Shown: positions 36,149-43,697, counted from the stretch's first letter. The stretch is DNA of 64,000 nucleotides from Reichenbachiella agariperforans (GCF_900142205.1 NZ_FRAA01000003.1:310001-374000); one strand, 5' to 3'. Notes: generated from the letters alone by a model not told the origin. Numbers and translations: made by a program.

Positions 36149-36200
36149 GGTCTTAGTATCTGCTAAGACCTATCCATCAGAAGAGCGTCCGCTCGATTAC
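36149..36200. repeat. REP-like element 1 (hairpin plus conserved tail)
   Basis: GGTCTTAG-tatctg-CTAAGACC (36149-36170) is a perfect 8-bp stem with a 6-base loop. The following tail TATCCATCAGAAGAGCGTCC is shared with 37631-37650. It overlaps the stop of the RAYT remnant, as expected for the end of a transposase unit that mobilises REPs. Confidence 0.8.
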
Positions 36201-36443
36201 ACATAACTGATATCTAGTTCGCCGATTCCCCACAATAGTACACTGGCACTCCTATAGACATAATCTAGCTTCTCATCCAAGAACTTGTTTGTTTCAGCAT
36301 GACAACCCTCCTTCCAGAGGTTGGCTTTCTACTATTTTCAATCTATGTTCCTTTCGGGTAAAAACAGCAACCCAATCCACCACAGTAAATATCAGACAGT
36401 ATATGGCTTGTTGATCTGCTATTATGTATCTATCTCTAGGCAT
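36197..36443 (-). pseudogene. REP-associated tyrosine transposase, internally deleted (copy 2)
   Basis: The same 40-codon N-terminus as copy 1 starts at the ATG 36443 and ends at about 36323. One frame over, the C-terminus of a RAYT follows at once: KANLWKEGCHAE, TNKFLDEKLDYV, then YRSASVLLWGIGELDISYV and TAA at 36197. The C-terminal pattern (WKEG.HAE...NKFLDEKLDY......YSSA..Y.G..GLL.I.Y) is typical for Bacteroidota RAYTs. The middle, with the HUH metal site, and the NNPV segment are lost. The gene cannot produce an active transposase; a REP hairpin lies directly behind it. Confidence 0.75.
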
Positions 36444-36544
36444 CTATGAAATATAATCAAAAAAGCGAATCTCCTTACCCCTGCTTTTGATCACATTGCA
36501 AATGCTCTACCACAGCATCCTCTTCACAGACGAGGACGATTGGG
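36323..36544. repeat. 222-bp direct repeat, copy 2
   Basis: Second copy, 869 bases from the first in the same orientation. Here the repeat is embedded in a longer element: the small reading frame upstream is complete and the transposase C-terminus is present downstream. This copy is therefore closer to the original arrangement. Confidence 0.9.
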
Positions 36545-36597
36545 GTAACATTATTTTGCTTAAGGAAAAATACTAAATATTCGGTATTCCTCTTCAT
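36475..36597 (-). CDS. 40-codon reading frame ahead of the RAYT remnant
   Basis: An intact short frame from ATG 36597 to TAA 36475: MKRNTEYLVFFLKQNN, then VTPIVLVCEEDAVVEHLQCDQKQG. It ends 31 bases before the transposase start on the same strand. Its last 22 codons recur, with few changes, in the other 222-bp copy, where the N-terminal half is missing. It could be a true leader peptide of the transposase unit or the tail of an older gene. No family recognised and no independent proof of translation. Confidence 0.35.
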   Translation of the reverse strand: MKRNTEYLVFFLKQNNVTPIVLVCEEDAVVEHLQCDQKQG

Positions 36598-36642
36598 AAA
36601 AAGGAGCGACAATTTTGGGCTTATTAACACATTAAAACAACT

Positions 36643-37539
36643 ATGAAAAAAACAATAAAACTAACAACTCTGTTTATTGCCCTGTCAGTCTTTTTAATAT
36701 CGTGTAATAATGAAGAGGATGATCTTATAGATAAGGTTAACTATTTGGAAATCATCAACCCTGAAATTTCTACTGCAGATATTCAAAAGGAAAATCCTGA
36801 CAACATCATTGCCTTTAAAGACTTTGATGAAGGAGATTTATACTTGTCTAATGAAGGAGGTGAAGAAGTTTATATAAGTACAAGTCTTAATACAGCACTA
36901 TTGTATTGGTCTAACTTTTCTGGTAAGGTTTCCCCTAATAAACCTGTTATTGTTTCATATATATATACTTACGCTGAAGGGGAAGATGAGTGGGATGCTT
37001 TATCTAAGTTAGCCAATAATGAAGATGTAAAAGCCGTTGGGTTTAAGAAAACGGTAACATTTGAAAACAATAGAAGGTACGAATGGGCCCCTAGAGAGGA
37101 TTCTTTTGAAGATGTAGGAATCTACAAAGAGAAAGAAGAAGATGAAGATGATGATGATGATAATTCGGAAGACTGTACTGATTGGCATTACTACCTAACC
37201 GAATGCTTGGGTAACAGTGGAGTTAGTGGTGATATTTCATCAGCAGGGATAAGACAAAAAGCTTGTATAATTAACGAAACTTCAACATCTATAACTGTAG
37301 AGGCTACTATAGAACCTGCTAATGGGGGGATTGATTCCGATTTTTCTTACAAAGGAATTGACATTTATTTCCGTGGAGATGAAAGCTCAAGTTATATGAC
37401 TGTTCAAGAGTTTAATAGTGGAGGGACAATAACGAAAACCATAACAGCAAATAAAGATGACATTAATAGTTATTGGTTAGAGAATTGGGAAAGTAAAGGG
37501 TCTATCGCTTTTGTTGAGGCTACTTGTGTTTATAATTAA
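36643..37539 (+). CDS. AT-rich orphan lipoprotein with acidic tract
   Basis: A 298-residue lipoprotein: signal peptide with lipobox FLISC (Cys21) followed by NNEEDD. An acidic run (EKEEDEDDDDDNSED, about 166-180) separates an N-terminal half from a C-terminal beta-rich domain that contains four cysteines (CTDWHYYLTEC, KACI, EATCVYN), possibly forming disulfides. No family recognised. The AT-rich codon use (many AAT, GAA, TTT, ATA) differs sharply from neighbouring housekeeping genes, pointing to horizontal transfer. It has its own hairpin terminator. A phage- or toxin-related surface role would be speculation. Confidence 0.6.
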   Translation: MKKTIKLTTLFIALSVFLISCNNEEDDLIDKVNYLEIINPEISTADIQKENPDNIIAFKDFDEGDLYLSNEGGEEVYISTSLNTALLYWSNFSGKVSPNKPVIVSYIYTYAEGEDEWDALSKLANNEDVKAVGFKKTVTFENNRRYEWAPREDSFEDVGIYKEKEEDEDDDDDNSEDCTDWHYYLTECLGNSGVSGDISSAGIRQKACIINETSTSITVEATIEPANGGIDSDFSYKGIDIYFRGDESSSYMTVQEFNSGGTITKTITANKDDINSYWLENWESKGSIAFVEATCVYN

Positions 37540-37551
37540 CATTATACTTCA

Positions 37552-37583
37552 GTAAGCTTCCTCTTTTTTGAGGGGAAGCTTAC
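37552..37583 (+). terminator. Hairpin terminator of the orphan lipoprotein gene
   Basis: A perfect 10-bp stem GTAAGCTTCC / GGAAGCTTAC with a T-rich 12-base loop lies 12 bases after the stop. There is no long T-tract behind the stem, so efficiency is uncertain. Confidence 0.6.
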
Positions 37584-37608
37584 AATATCAAGAAGTACAA
37601 AGCCCTCT

Positions 37609-37660
37609 GGTCGTAGCACCTACTAAGACCTATCCATCAGAAGAGCGTCCACTCGATCAC
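37609..37660. repeat. REP-like element 2 (hairpin plus conserved tail)
   Basis: GGTCGTAG-caccta-CTAAGACC at 37609-37630 followed by the same 30-base tail as element 1; about six differences in 52 positions. The two elements flank the orphan lipoprotein gene in the same orientation. Confidence 0.78.
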
Positions 37661-37755
37661 AAACAGCTCCCCTCAATGTCATTTAATTCCCAGCGTACGC
37701 TCTGGCAATAATCCAGACCCAGTCTTATGGTTTAAGTACAAACCCTTCACATTTT

Positions 37756-37778
37756 AGATCTTAGCGGATGTTACGGCC
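37756..37778. repeat. Degenerate REP-like hairpin
   Basis: TTTAGATCTTAG......TTACGGCC follows the frame of the hairpin at 38132-38156 but with several changes, so the stem is partly broken. Confidence 0.4.
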
Positions 37779-37844
37779 GAGCGAAAGCAGCTATGGGAGA
37801 CCCTAAAAGTTGGGGATGAAAGGACTACAAATACTCGTCAAAAC

Positions 37845-37924
37845 AAACACACGTGTTTGGCCGTCGAAACACACGTGTTTGGCGCTCGAAACACATGTGT
37901 TTGATCGAGCAAACACACGTGTTT
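37845..37924. repeat. 22-bp tandem repeat, four copies, palindromic ACACGTGT core
   Basis: AAACACACGTGTTT recurs at 37845, 37867 and 37911, and with one change (ACACATGTGT) at 37889, always exactly 22 bases apart. The 8-base linkers between copies vary (GGCCGTCG, GGCGCTCG, GATCGAGC). The core ACACGTGT is self-complementary. Two helical turns between centres would place all copies on one DNA face. Confidence 0.9.
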
Positions 37925-37975
37925 AAAAAAGGAGGATAAAAACCCTCTCCAGGCTTTGTAAACAGCATTTTCAAG

Positions 37976-38018
37976 AAGGGTTTGGGACGATTTAGGAGAA
38001 ATCTAAACACAAACCCTT
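37976..38018. repeat. Long imperfect inverted repeat
   Basis: Outer arms AAGGGTTTG / CAAACCCTT enclose a second pairing GATTTAG...CTAAA, giving one long, interrupted hairpin. It lies between the 22-bp repeats and the REP hairpins and has no T-tract. Confidence 0.5.
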
Positions 38019-38049
38019 TCAGAATGGCAAAGACCTATTCCTCCTCTGT

Positions 38050-38067
38050 TCGTAGCGCCCGCTACGA
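38050..38067. repeat. REP-like hairpin with GC core
   Basis: TCGTAGCG-cc-CGCTACGA is a perfect 8-bp stem. It resembles the left arm of REP element 2 (GGTCGTAGC) and may be a diverged member of the family. Confidence 0.5.
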
Positions 38068-38134
38068 TCTTCATCACAGGCTGATCATCTCTTATTGCAT
38101 CACTCATACATCGGGGACGCCCTTCTATGTTTTA

Positions 38135-38156
38135 GGTCTTAGTGTCCACTAAGACC
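38135..38156. repeat. REP-like element 3
   Basis: GGTCTTAG-tgtcca-CTAAGACC has arms identical to those of element 1 (36149) with a different 6-base loop. The conserved tail of elements 1 and 2 is missing here. Confidence 0.7.
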
Positions 38157-38305
38157 AGAGGGGTGCGGCGGATAGTAGCGGGGCAGATTGCGCCAATTAT
38201 CTACACGCTTTGATTTGGCATCACCTGACACCAACTAGTCACGCATACCAGTCCAGTCATACAGGTATATATTCTACCCACACCACACCTAGCAGACGCT
38301 ACGAC

Positions 38306-39361
38306 TCAAATAAAATCAATCTCCGCACGGAAGGGAAACTTCATAAAGTAGGTGTGTGACTCGGCCACTGTCATCTTGCCGTGGATGATTTTGTGTAGGG
38401 TCTCTGTGATGGGGACACGGATATTGAGGCTATCCGCTAGTTCTTTGATGATCTGTATCGTATTGATCCCTTCGGCGACTTCTTCCATAGAGCCTTTGAT
38501 CTGATCGATGGTTTCGCCCTTTGCCAGACGATAACCTACTGTGTAGTTTCTACTGAGACTAGAGGTACAGGTAGCGATCAAATCTCCTACCCCTGCCAAC
38601 CCAATGAAAGCTTTGGTATTGCCTCCGAGGGCATTGCCGATATGGATCATTTCGACCAGTCCACGACTGATCAACAGCGAACGGGCATTCTCGCCCAGTC
38701 CCATACCACTCACCGCTCCTGAGCCTATCGCAATGATGTTTTTTAGCACTCCACAAAGTTCGATACCGATGAGGTCATTGCTGCCATAGATCATGAACCG
38801 GTCGTTCTTGAGGAGCTTTTGTCCTTCGTCGATCACCTCCTCAAAGTGACTCGCTACGACAGTCGCTGCAGGTTGGCGTTGTTCTATTTCTTTGGCCAGA
38901 TTGGGACCAGCCAGACACCCTACACGCAGTACAGAGGTCTCTTCTAGTATCACCTCACTCATCGTCCGCACATGCTTTCGAGAGAGCGGGTTTTCTTTGG
39001 TGATGACAGTTCCCTCTGGGATATTGAGATCGAGCCCCTTGGTCCCATGTATCAATACATGATAGGGTTTGAGGTAAGGTGCCAAGTCGCGAATCATCGA
39101 CCGAAAATTCGCCGAGGGGACGATCGGAAAGATGATCTCACAGCTGTTGCCTATCTCCTCTAAACTCGTGACAATGGTGATATTCTCTTCCAAATGCTGA
39201 GACGAGCTGACACGATCCGTCATGATCGCTTTGGCTTTTTCTTTGTCTCGGACATAGAGTAGCACATCACTCTTTTCTGCCAAAATATTGGCTATCGCAG
39301 TACCGAAACTACCCGCGCCTATCACTCCTACCAGCCGCCTAGAAGAACTTTTCGAGATCAT
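38306..39361 (-). CDS. gpsA: NAD(P)H-dependent glycerol-3-phosphate dehydrogenase
   Basis: A 351-residue cytoplasmic enzyme that reduces dihydroxyacetone phosphate to sn-glycerol 3-phosphate for phospholipid synthesis. Seen: the nucleotide-binding GVIGAGSFGTAIA (about 12-24), PIVPSANFRSMI, HGTKGLD, CLAGPNLAKEI, and the catalytic GVLKNIIAIGSG with the conserved lysine, then GLAGVGDLIATCTS. The length is normal. Its start overlaps the acyltransferase gene by 23 bases, so the enzyme that makes glycerol phosphate is translated with one that probably acylates it. A possible degenerate REP lies at its stop. Confidence 0.93.
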   Translation of the reverse strand: MISKSSSRRLVGVIGAGSFGTAIANILAEKSDVLLYVRDKEKAKAIMTDRVSSSQHLEENITIVTSLEEIGNSCEIIFPIVPSANFRSMIRDLAPYLKPYHVLIHGTKGLDLNIPEGTVITKENPLSRKHVRTMSEVILEETSVLRVGCLAGPNLAKEIEQRQPAATVVASHFEEVIDEGQKLLKNDRFMIYGSNDLIGIELCGVLKNIIAIGSGAVSGMGLGENARSLLISRGLVEMIHIGNALGGNTKAFIGLAGVGDLIATCTSSLSRNYTVGYRLAKGETIDQIKGSMEEVAEGINTIQIIKELADSLNIRVPITETLHKIIHGKMTVAESHTYFMKFPFRAEIDFI

Positions 39362-41030
39362 AGCCTTGTAGTTTGTTATGGTAGTAGTACAACAAGTTCA
39401 TGCTCTGTACTTTGATATTTCCTTTCTTGTTTTTGACCACAGGGATCACGGCATGGTACATGCCTAGATTTTTCAATCCATGCGTAATCACACCATCTAT
39501 GTCTCCTAACAGATGATCCGCAAGGCCAACCTCATTCTGTGCATTGAGCTTTTTCAGCTCGTCGAGGATGACTACAAACTGCTTTTTGAACACTTCATAA
39601 TCGATCACCAAATCATCGTCCTGCAGTCTGAGTAGGCCATAGAGGTCGAGATGTTTGTGTATTCTACCCAGCATCCTAAATGCCACATAGGCCACCAGAT
39701 GACTAGAGAACACGCGGTTATGCTTGTGGTACTCCTCTACGATTTTCTTTCCTAGGATACGGTTGTACTCCTGCTCGCGCTGATGGTTTTCGGTGACCTC
39801 CCCGTTGGACTTGAAATAGTCCTTGATATCGATCACCTCTCCCTGCTTGTCGAGGCTATTGCCCTTTGCATCTACATGGTTGCCCAATACATCCAGTGCA
39901 TCTCCTATCGACACAGAGATATCCGATCCTTTGGTAAAGAACTTGAGCAAGAACTTTGATATCTTATAAGAGGTCGTGAACTCATCATTTTCCTCATAGT
40001 AGCGCTGCTGCCCTTTCCTCTTCAGGTAGTCGTTGATCAAACTCGGTGCTTCTAGCACAAAGTGATAGTTGATGGCAACAGGAACCACAAAGACTTTATT
40101 TTGATCCTCCTCCTCACTTTGAAATACTTGACGCTGCGCCTCGATGGCCGTACCGAGTAGTCCAAGCTTTAGTGATTTTTCGATCTTGCCACTTCTAGAG
40201 CGAGTCCCTCCTGGGAAGAACAAACTGTGGCATCCCTCACGAATCGCTATGGTTGAGTAGGATTTGAGTGTTTCGAGATAGAGTGGGTTTTTCTTGCGCC
40301 TGTCCACCTTATATGCCCCGACGCTATTCATGAAATAAGCGAATATCTTGAGATTGAACAGGTTTAGTCCTGCGCCATAGATGAATGGCGGGAGACCCAA
40401 ATGCTGTATCACCCAGCCGATCAATACCGAATCCAAGTTGCTGTAGTGGGTAGGCACCATCACGACAGTACCTATTTTAGCCAACTTTCGGAGTTCGTCC
40501 AGCTTGCCCTTGACATGAATTTTATCATCTAGGTCGAGTTGATTGCTAAATACCGACCAAGGACCTTTGACACGTGCTGCATTGAGCAATCTACCAAAAC
40601 CGATGGTCACCAGCGTACGAGTGACGTTATAGTGAGAGGGGTTAAAATGCCCCGCTATTTCGTTGCTATATCTATCGACTACATCTCTGAGAATTTCTTT
40701 GAGTCGTGGCTCTTGCTCTTCTTCCGGCAATGCATCCACTCCCACGAGTTTCTCATTTTGCCCTTCCCAGTAGGAGTAGTCATCATCGGGATCAACTTTC
40801 CACGGGTTGTTTTTGACGCGCTGTCTCTCCCGAAAGATCGTCATCTCTAACTCCTCCTTGAGCGATTTCCCTCTTCTCAACTCCAAAAGATTGTCAAAGC
40901 TCTCCTCCGTTACCAGATGAACAAACTCCTTCCTCTTTTTTGCCATTTGCATGACAGGCCAAGTCTTATTGTTTTTGAGGATTGGCTTGTACTTTGTCTT
41001 AGTCTTTCTTTTTATTCCCAAGGACTTCAT
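39339..41030 (-). CDS. PlsB/PlsC-type glycerol-phosphate acyltransferase
   Basis: A 563-residue membrane-associated acyltransferase. The LPLAT core spans about residues 160-330: motif I THYSNLDS (HxxxxD), the glycerol-phosphate site FPGGTRSRSGK, and VVPVAINYHF as motif IV. Flanking N-terminal (about 150 residues) and C-terminal (about 230 residues) helical regions make it PlsB-like in size rather than a small PlsC. The start at 41030 (MKSLGIKRKTK) is chosen because the longer frame from 41066 would begin inside a hairpin terminator. Overlap with gpsA supports acylation of sn-glycerol 3-phosphate. Confidence 0.85.
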   Translation of the reverse strand: MKSLGIKRKTKTKYKPILKNNKTWPVMQMAKKRKEFVHLVTEESFDNLLELRRGKSLKEELEMTIFRERQRVKNNPWKVDPDDDYSYWEGQNEKLVGVDALPEEEQEPRLKEILRDVVDRYSNEIAGHFNPSHYNVTRTLVTIGFGRLLNAARVKGPWSVFSNQLDLDDKIHVKGKLDELRKLAKIGTVVMVPTHYSNLDSVLIGWVIQHLGLPPFIYGAGLNLFNLKIFAYFMNSVGAYKVDRRKKNPLYLETLKSYSTIAIREGCHSLFFPGGTRSRSGKIEKSLKLGLLGTAIEAQRQVFQSEEEDQNKVFVVPVAINYHFVLEAPSLINDYLKRKGQQRYYEENDEFTTSYKISKFLLKFFTKGSDISVSIGDALDVLGNHVDAKGNSLDKQGEVIDIKDYFKSNGEVTENHQREQEYNRILGKKIVEEYHKHNRVFSSHLVAYVAFRMLGRIHKHLDLYGLLRLQDDDLVIDYEVFKKQFVVILDELKKLNAQNEVGLADHLLGDIDGVITHGLKNLGMYHAVIPVVKNKKGNIKVQSMNLLYYYHNKLQGYDLEKFF

Positions 41031-41043
41031 ATAGTTACAATAA

Positions 41044-41072
41044 AAAGGATGAACATTTCGATTCATCCCTTT
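41044..41072 (-). terminator. Terminator-like hairpin in the leader of the acyltransferase-gpsA operon
   Basis: On the minus strand GGATGAA / TTCATCC form a 7-bp stem with an 8-base loop, extended by flanking A and T pairs and followed by TTTTTATT. No minus-strand gene lies upstream (rpe diverges), so nothing needs ending here; an attenuator in the operon leader is the simplest reading. Confidence 0.55.
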
Positions 41073-41148
41073 GAGAGCGCAAATTAACTAAATAATGGGT
41101 GAATAGAAGAAAGTGAATTTTAATAAATGAGAAAAGGTGAGCCACGTA

Positions 41149-41156
41149 TATATTTG
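41149..41156 (+). promoter_or_regulatory. -7 box of rpe
   Basis: TATATTTG matches TAnnTTTG exactly, 15 bases ahead of the ATG at 41172. A matching -33 box is not obvious. A start of transcription here means the ATG at 41127 cannot be used. Confidence 0.5.
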
Positions 41157-41171
41157 CACAAAATTAAGCCC

Positions 41172-41831
41172 ATGCAAAAACAGATTCAAATAGCTCCCTC
41201 CATCCTCTCTGCTGACTTTTCTAAACTAGGTACAGACATCGTCATGGTAGACGAAGGAGGTGCCGATGTAATCCACTATGACGTCATGGACGGTCATTTC
41301 GTCCCTAATATCACCATAGGACCTCTCGTACTCAACAGCATCCGAAAGTGTACCCAACTACCGATCGATGTGCATTTGATGATCGAAAATGCAGACAATT
41401 ATATCCCGGCATTTGCTGAGGCCGGTGCAGATTGGATCAGTGTACATGTAGAGGCGTGCCCACACCTACACCGCAGCATACAGCTCATCAAAGGTCTAGG
41501 CAAAAGAGCTGGTGTCGTCCTCAACCCACACACACCACTCTCGGCGATCGAAGACATTCTCCCAGACGTGGATTTTGTACTGATCATGTCTGTCAACCCT
41601 GGGTTTGGGGGGCAAAGTCTAATACCGTCTACACTAGACAAAATCGCTCGACTCAAGGATCTACTGATCCAAAAACACCTAGAACACATCGAGATAGAAA
41701 TCGATGGAGGGGTCAAACTAGACAACATCAAACAAGTCATAGACGCAGGTACTGACATCATCGTCTCTGGGTCTGGGATATACAATACACCCGACCCGAA
41801 AGCCACGATTCGTCAGATGAAAAGTATCTAG
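41172..41831 (+). CDS. rpe: Ribulose-phosphate 3-epimerase
   Basis: A 219-residue TIM-barrel enzyme that interconverts ribulose 5-phosphate and xylulose 5-phosphate. The start at 41172 gives the usual N-terminus IQIAPSILSADFSKLG; the in-frame ATG at 41127 lies upstream of the -7 box. Metal and catalytic residues are seen in HYDVMDGHFVPNITIGP, DVHLMIEN, MSVNPGFGGQ and EIDGGVKLDN, with the phosphate loop VSGSGIYN. It complements rpiB at the other end of the window. It diverges from the acyltransferase operon. Confidence 0.96.
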   Translation: MQKQIQIAPSILSADFSKLGTDIVMVDEGGADVIHYDVMDGHFVPNITIGPLVLNSIRKCTQLPIDVHLMIENADNYIPAFAEAGADWISVHVEACPHLHRSIQLIKGLGKRAGVVLNPHTPLSAIEDILPDVDFVLIMSVNPGFGGQSLIPSTLDKIARLKDLLIQKHLEHIEIEIDGGVKLDNIKQVIDAGTDIIVSGSGIYNTPDPKATIRQMKSI

Positions 41832-41955
41832 ATTACATAAAATTCTTTGAAAAATGGATGTGACTAAATAGGCAGGAACACCCTTCCTCTCGCACACCGT
41901 TTTTCTATTTCCCATTAACTGATAAAGCCACGGCCCAAGGTTCAATACTAGTAAC

Positions 41956-43623
41956 ATGAGTACCGAAAAGGAAACGCTCAATTTCATTGAGCAAATGATC
42001 GAAAAAGATATCAAGGAAGGAAAAAACGAATCACGCGTGCATACGCGCTTCCCTCCCGAGCCGAATGGATACCTCCACATCGGGCATGCCAAGTCTATCT
42101 GTTTGAATTTCGGTCTGGCCGAAAAATACAACGGGCTTTGTAACCTACGATTCGACGACACCAACCCTGAGAAAGAGGACACAGAATATGTAGACTCAAT
42201 CAAAGAAGACATCAAATGGCTCGGCTATGACTGGGGCGATAGAGAATACTACGCTTCGGACTACTTCGACCAGCTGTATGCCTTCGCCGTACAGTTGATC
42301 AAGGAAGGCAAAGCCTACATCGACGATCAGTCTGCTGAAGAGATCAGTGCACAACGAGGTACACCAAACCAACCGGGTCAACCGAGTCCCTTCAGAAGCA
42401 GATCGGTGGAGGAAAATCTTCAAATATTCGAAGACATGAAGGCCGGCAAATGTGACGAAGGATCGCACGTACTCCGTGCCAACATCGACATGACTTCATC
42501 GATCATGCAGATGCGTGACCCAGTCATCTACCGCATCAAAAAAATGGCACACCACCGTACCGGTGACAAATGGTGCATCTACCCTACCTATGATTTTGCT
42601 CACGGGCAATCTGATTCGTTGGAGAAGATCACACACTCACTCTGTACGCTGGAGTTTGCAGCACACAGACCGCTGTACGATTGGTTCATCGAAAACCTAG
42701 GCATATACAAATCTGAGCAGACGGAGTTTGCCCGACTCAACCTGGGCTACACCATCGTCAGCAAAAGAAAACTTCGCGAACTCGTAGAGGAAGGCCATGT
42801 AGATGGCTGGGACGATCCCCGCATGCCTACCATCTCTGGCATCCGAAGACGTGGCTATACCCCAGAATCTATCCGCAGCTTCGCAGACAAGATCGGGGTA
42901 GCCAAACGTAACGGCATCAGTGATGTAGCCTTGCTGGAGTTCAGCGTGCGCGAGGACTTAAACAAGAAAGCCAACCGTGTACTCGGCGTATTGGATCCGA
43001 TCAAACTGATCATCACCAACTACCCTGAGGGACAAACCGAAGAACTCGATGCAGTCAACAATCCAGAAGACGAATCAGCAGGCAAACGTAAGATTCCATT
43101 CTCAAGTGAGATCTACATCGAGCGTGGTGATTTCATGGAAGAGCCACCAAAGAAGTTTTTCCGTCTAGGACCAGACAGAGAGGTTCGCCTCAAATACGCT
43201 TACATCGTGAAGTGCACGGGCTTCAAGAAAAACGAAGCTGGTGAGATCGAAGAAGTCTACTGTGAGTACGACCCTGCTACCAAAAGCGGGCAAGATAATA
43301 CAGGCAAAAAAGTCAAAGGAACGCTCGGATGGGTAGATGCTGCCAAAGGCATACAGACAGAAGTAAGACTCTACGACCGACTGTTCAAGACCGAAAACTT
43401 GAACACAATCGAGGACGACTACCGCAACCATCTGAACCCAGAGTCCCTGACCATCATGCCTCATGCAGTCGCTGAACCATCAGTCCAAGACATGGCTCCT
43501 GGTACACAGTTTCAGTTCGAGCGCATGGGCTACTTCATCATCGATAAAGACTCGGAGGCCAGCAAGCCAACGATCAATCGTACGGTGACGCTACGAGACA
43601 ACTGGGCCAAAAAGAATGGTTAA
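41956..43623 (+). CDS. glnS: Glutamine--tRNA ligase
   Basis: A 555-residue class Ic aminoacyl-tRNA synthetase that charges tRNA-Gln directly. Seen: FPPEPNGYLHIGHAKSI (HIGH motif), RFDDTNPEKED, the tRNA acceptor-contacting region CIYPTYDFAHGQSDSLE, TIVSKRKL in the KMSKS position, GWDDPRMPT, and the two-barrel anticodon-binding C-terminus (RLGPDREVRLKYAYIVKC). No extra YqeY-like extension is present. A strong terminator follows 21 bases after the stop. Confidence 0.97.
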   Translation: MSTEKETLNFIEQMIEKDIKEGKNESRVHTRFPPEPNGYLHIGHAKSICLNFGLAEKYNGLCNLRFDDTNPEKEDTEYVDSIKEDIKWLGYDWGDREYYASDYFDQLYAFAVQLIKEGKAYIDDQSAEEISAQRGTPNQPGQPSPFRSRSVEENLQIFEDMKAGKCDEGSHVLRANIDMTSSIMQMRDPVIYRIKKMAHHRTGDKWCIYPTYDFAHGQSDSLEKITHSLCTLEFAAHRPLYDWFIENLGIYKSEQTEFARLNLGYTIVSKRKLRELVEEGHVDGWDDPRMPTISGIRRRGYTPESIRSFADKIGVAKRNGISDVALLEFSVREDLNKKANRVLGVLDPIKLIITNYPEGQTEELDAVNNPEDESAGKRKIPFSSEIYIERGDFMEEPPKKFFRLGPDREVRLKYAYIVKCTGFKKNEAGEIEEVYCEYDPATKSGQDNTGKKVKGTLGWVDAAKGIQTEVRLYDRLFKTENLNTIEDDYRNHLNPESLTIMPHAVAEPSVQDMAPGTQFQFERMGYFIIDKDSEASKPTINRTVTLRDNWAKKNG

Positions 43624-43644
43624 ACGTAAATAGTCAAAACACAG

Positions 43645-43680
43645 AAAAGGCGCACACTTGTAATGTGCGCCTTTTTATTT
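43645..43680 (+). terminator. Rho-independent terminator of glnS
   Basis: A perfect 12-bp stem AAAAGGCGCACA / TGTGCGCCTTTT with a 7-base loop and a T-rich tail. Confidence 0.92.
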
Positions 43681-43697
43681 CATCTTAGCCTCTCCAA

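Noticed and set aside
35454-36544. Composite transposon formed by the 222-bp repeats
   Set aside because: The repeats lack terminal inverted repeats and a complete transposase, and their edges cut through reading frames.
37845-37924. CRISPR array
   Set aside because: The repeated part is only 14 bases and the 'spacers' are 8 bases; no cas genes are near. It is a tandem repeat.
37825-38010. 61-codon minus-strand protein across the 22-bp repeats
   Set aside because: The frame is created by the repeats and the inverted repeat; the peptide has no protein-like features.
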